The translations under genes and the position numbers were made by a program. From contig NZ_KK211076.1 of assembly GCF_000620125.1 (NCBI RefSeq), forward strand, positions 1-33,694: 33,694 bases of DNA, written 5' to 3'. This DNA comes from Clostridiisalibacter paucivorans DSM 22131 (GTDB lineage: Bacteria > Bacillota > Clostridia > Tissierellales > Clostridiisalibacteraceae). Below, piece after piece: positions 32,764 through 33,694 of this stretch. A model generated the notes under the pieces. That model had not been told where the DNA came from and did not search any database. It saw nothing but the letters and a program-made list of their open reading frames with translations. Numbering within the stretch: the first letter of the stretch is position 1; every line of letters starts with the position of its first letter.

Positions 32764-33273
32764 TTAATTATGGATTGAATTATCCATAGCTATGACCATT
32801 GCTAAAAATAATTCATCATTATCATCTTCAAAAATATTAATCTCATACTTATCTGTAATATCAAAAGTAGTCTTTTTTACTTTGGCTACTTCTAATTCCC
32901 TATTGGATATAGTAAACCTTCTACCCATAACATCTCCATTGATTACATAATCCCCTGTATCAGTATTAATAAGAAACTTTGGTTTAAATGCCTTCATCTG
33001 TCGCTTTATTGATGCTATATTCTTCCCACCACAAAACACATCATATCTTTCCATTAAAAAACCTGTTCTCTTATTTATAATAGCAAACTCAATCCCATCT
33101 AAATTCTTTATATATATCTTATGTCCAAATGAAAATACACTACCACATAAATTATCTAAAAATGCCATTAATCCATTGGCTAAAACCTCTAAACAAGGTT
33201 TATTATTACTATCATATATATGATATTTTTCATTTGCGGCCATAAGCTTTTGCTGAACAAAATATGTTTTCAT
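32764..33273 (-). CDS. LURP-one-related (tubby-like C2) family protein
   Basis: About 169 residues, forming one beta-barrel-like domain. The start MKTYFVQQKLMAANEKYHIYDSNNKPCLEV is typical of LOR/DUF567 proteins, and FDITDKYEINIFEDDNDELFLAMVIAMD closes the fold. Function in bacteria is unknown; the fold is related to phospholipid scramblases and tubby proteins. The frame extends to ATG 33324, but family alignment from memory favours ATG 33273; GGGGAG lies 12 bases before it. It lies 38 bases upstream of the NdpA-like gene and is likely co-transcribed with it. Confidence 0.78.
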   Translation of the reverse strand: MKTYFVQQKLMAANEKYHIYDSNNKPCLEVLANGLMAFLDNLCGSVFSFGHKIYIKNLDGIEFAIINKRTGFLMERYDVFCGGKNIASIKRQMKAFKPKFLINTDTGDYVINGDVMGRRFTISNRELEVAKVKKTTFDITDKYEINIFEDDNDELFLAMVIAMDNSIHN

Positions 33274-33442
33274 ACAAATTTTAAACTCCCCTTCTGTATT
33301 TAGATATCTAGTAAAAAGCACCATGTATTATCTTGATATATATCCTTACTTTCTCTATAATAACATTCTGTTTCAATTATATTAAGTATTATTACAGATT
33401 TCAAATTTTATTCTTTTATATTGAACTAAATAGCTTTAAATA

Positions 33443-33472
33443 ATAAAATCTATCCTTTTGGATAGATTTTAT
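33443..33472 (-). terminator. Hairpin between CRISPR array and LURP-one-like gene
   Basis: ATAAAATCTATCC (33443-33455) and GGATAGATTTTAT (33460-33472) form a perfect 13-bp stem with a TTTT loop, followed on the minus strand by TATTTAAAG. It probably ends the CRISPR precursor transcript arriving from the right. Confidence 0.7.
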
Positions 33473-33524
33473 ATTTGAACTCAGAAAAACTGTAAATAAA
33501 AGCCACATCAATATCTTAATTCTC

Positions 33525-33694
33525 CATTCAGCATAGTATATGTAAAGTAATAACAAACCACAAGAATAAAAATCCGAATCAGGATAGTAAGAAGTTTCAA
33601 TTCCTCATAGGTAAAGTAGTAACATCAACAAGGCAAAGAACCTTATCCAGAGTTTTATGAGTTTCAATTCCTCATAGGTAAAGTAATAACTTTG
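33525..33694 (-). CRISPR. Leader-distal end of a type I-B-like CRISPR array
   Basis: There are two 30-base repeats at 33594-33623 and 33661-33690, reading GTTTCAATTCCTCATAGGTA then AAGTARTAAC on plus, with one difference (GTAGTAAC versus GTAATAAC). The spacer between them is 37 bases (33624-33660). A decayed repeat at 33525-33554 keeps TGTAAAGTAATAAC plus part of the other end, and the spacer before it is 39 bases. On the minus strand the repeat ends ATTGAAAC, the usual Cas6-generated handle, so transcription is leftward. The decayed repeat on the left is then the trailer end, and the leader lies beyond the right edge. Confidence 0.9.

Noticed and set aside
30852-33694. A complete novel CRISPR system built on cas6 with NdpA-like and LURP-one-like proteins
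   Set aside because: The array is cut at its trailer end; the leader and presumably the main cas genes are outside the window, so association of these genes with immunity cannot be claimed.

Overview
This is an AT-rich window from a spore-forming, Gram-positive, clostridial-type bacterium. The evidence is a gerA-type spore germination operon, clostridial Shine-Dalgarno sites, lipobox proteins, LPXTG-type sortase machinery, cyclic-di-GMP class I riboswitches and a type I-B-like CRISPR repeat ending ATTGAAAC. Nothing seen fixes the species. No rRNA or tRNA gene was found.

Layout. 1-198 is the 5' end of an ISLre2-type transposase cut by the window edge. 271-3961 (minus) is a germinant receptor operon in the order gerB-gerC-gerA. 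4077-13249 (minus) is a cell-surface region. In transcription order it holds a BTAD-type regulator with a possible degenerate GGDEF-like tail, a large vWA/repeat protein, a SipW-type signal peptidase, a c-di-GMP riboswitch, a TasA/camelysin-like fibre protein, an LPXTG-like anchored protein, a lone PAS protein and a class D sortase. Two tandem c-di-GMP riboswitches then precede a secreted transglutaminase-like enzyme. 13484-16141 (minus) holds two GNAT acetyltransferases around a CofE-like ligase homologue. A CDF metal efflux gene follows on plus (16343).

17454-22672 (minus) is a catabolic unit: a sigma-54 activator with a PAS sensor, a clear -24/-12 promoter, then a permease, an N-carbamoylase-type amidase and an M20D amidohydrolase. 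A CNNM/CorC-type membrane protein (plus) and a ZIP transporter (minus) overlap tail to tail. At 25146 there is a membrane GGDEF-EAL protein with an extracellular solute-binding domain. 27802-33273 (minus) holds a DUF3160 lipoprotein, an FG-GAP-like protein, Cas6, an NdpA-like nucleoid protein and a LURP-one-like protein. The leader-distal end of a CRISPR array closes the window.

The most interesting unit is the c-di-GMP-linked surface system. Three class I riboswitches read c-di-GMP ahead of a SipW-processed fibre protein and a secreted transglutaminase-like enzyme, among sortase and anchored proteins. The tandem pair looks mixed in mechanism: the first aptamer has a terminator that competes with it, while the second abuts the ribosome-binding site and is bracketed by an 11-bp pairing that would hide it. 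The GGDEF-EAL protein is one local candidate for setting the ligand level; that link is inference.
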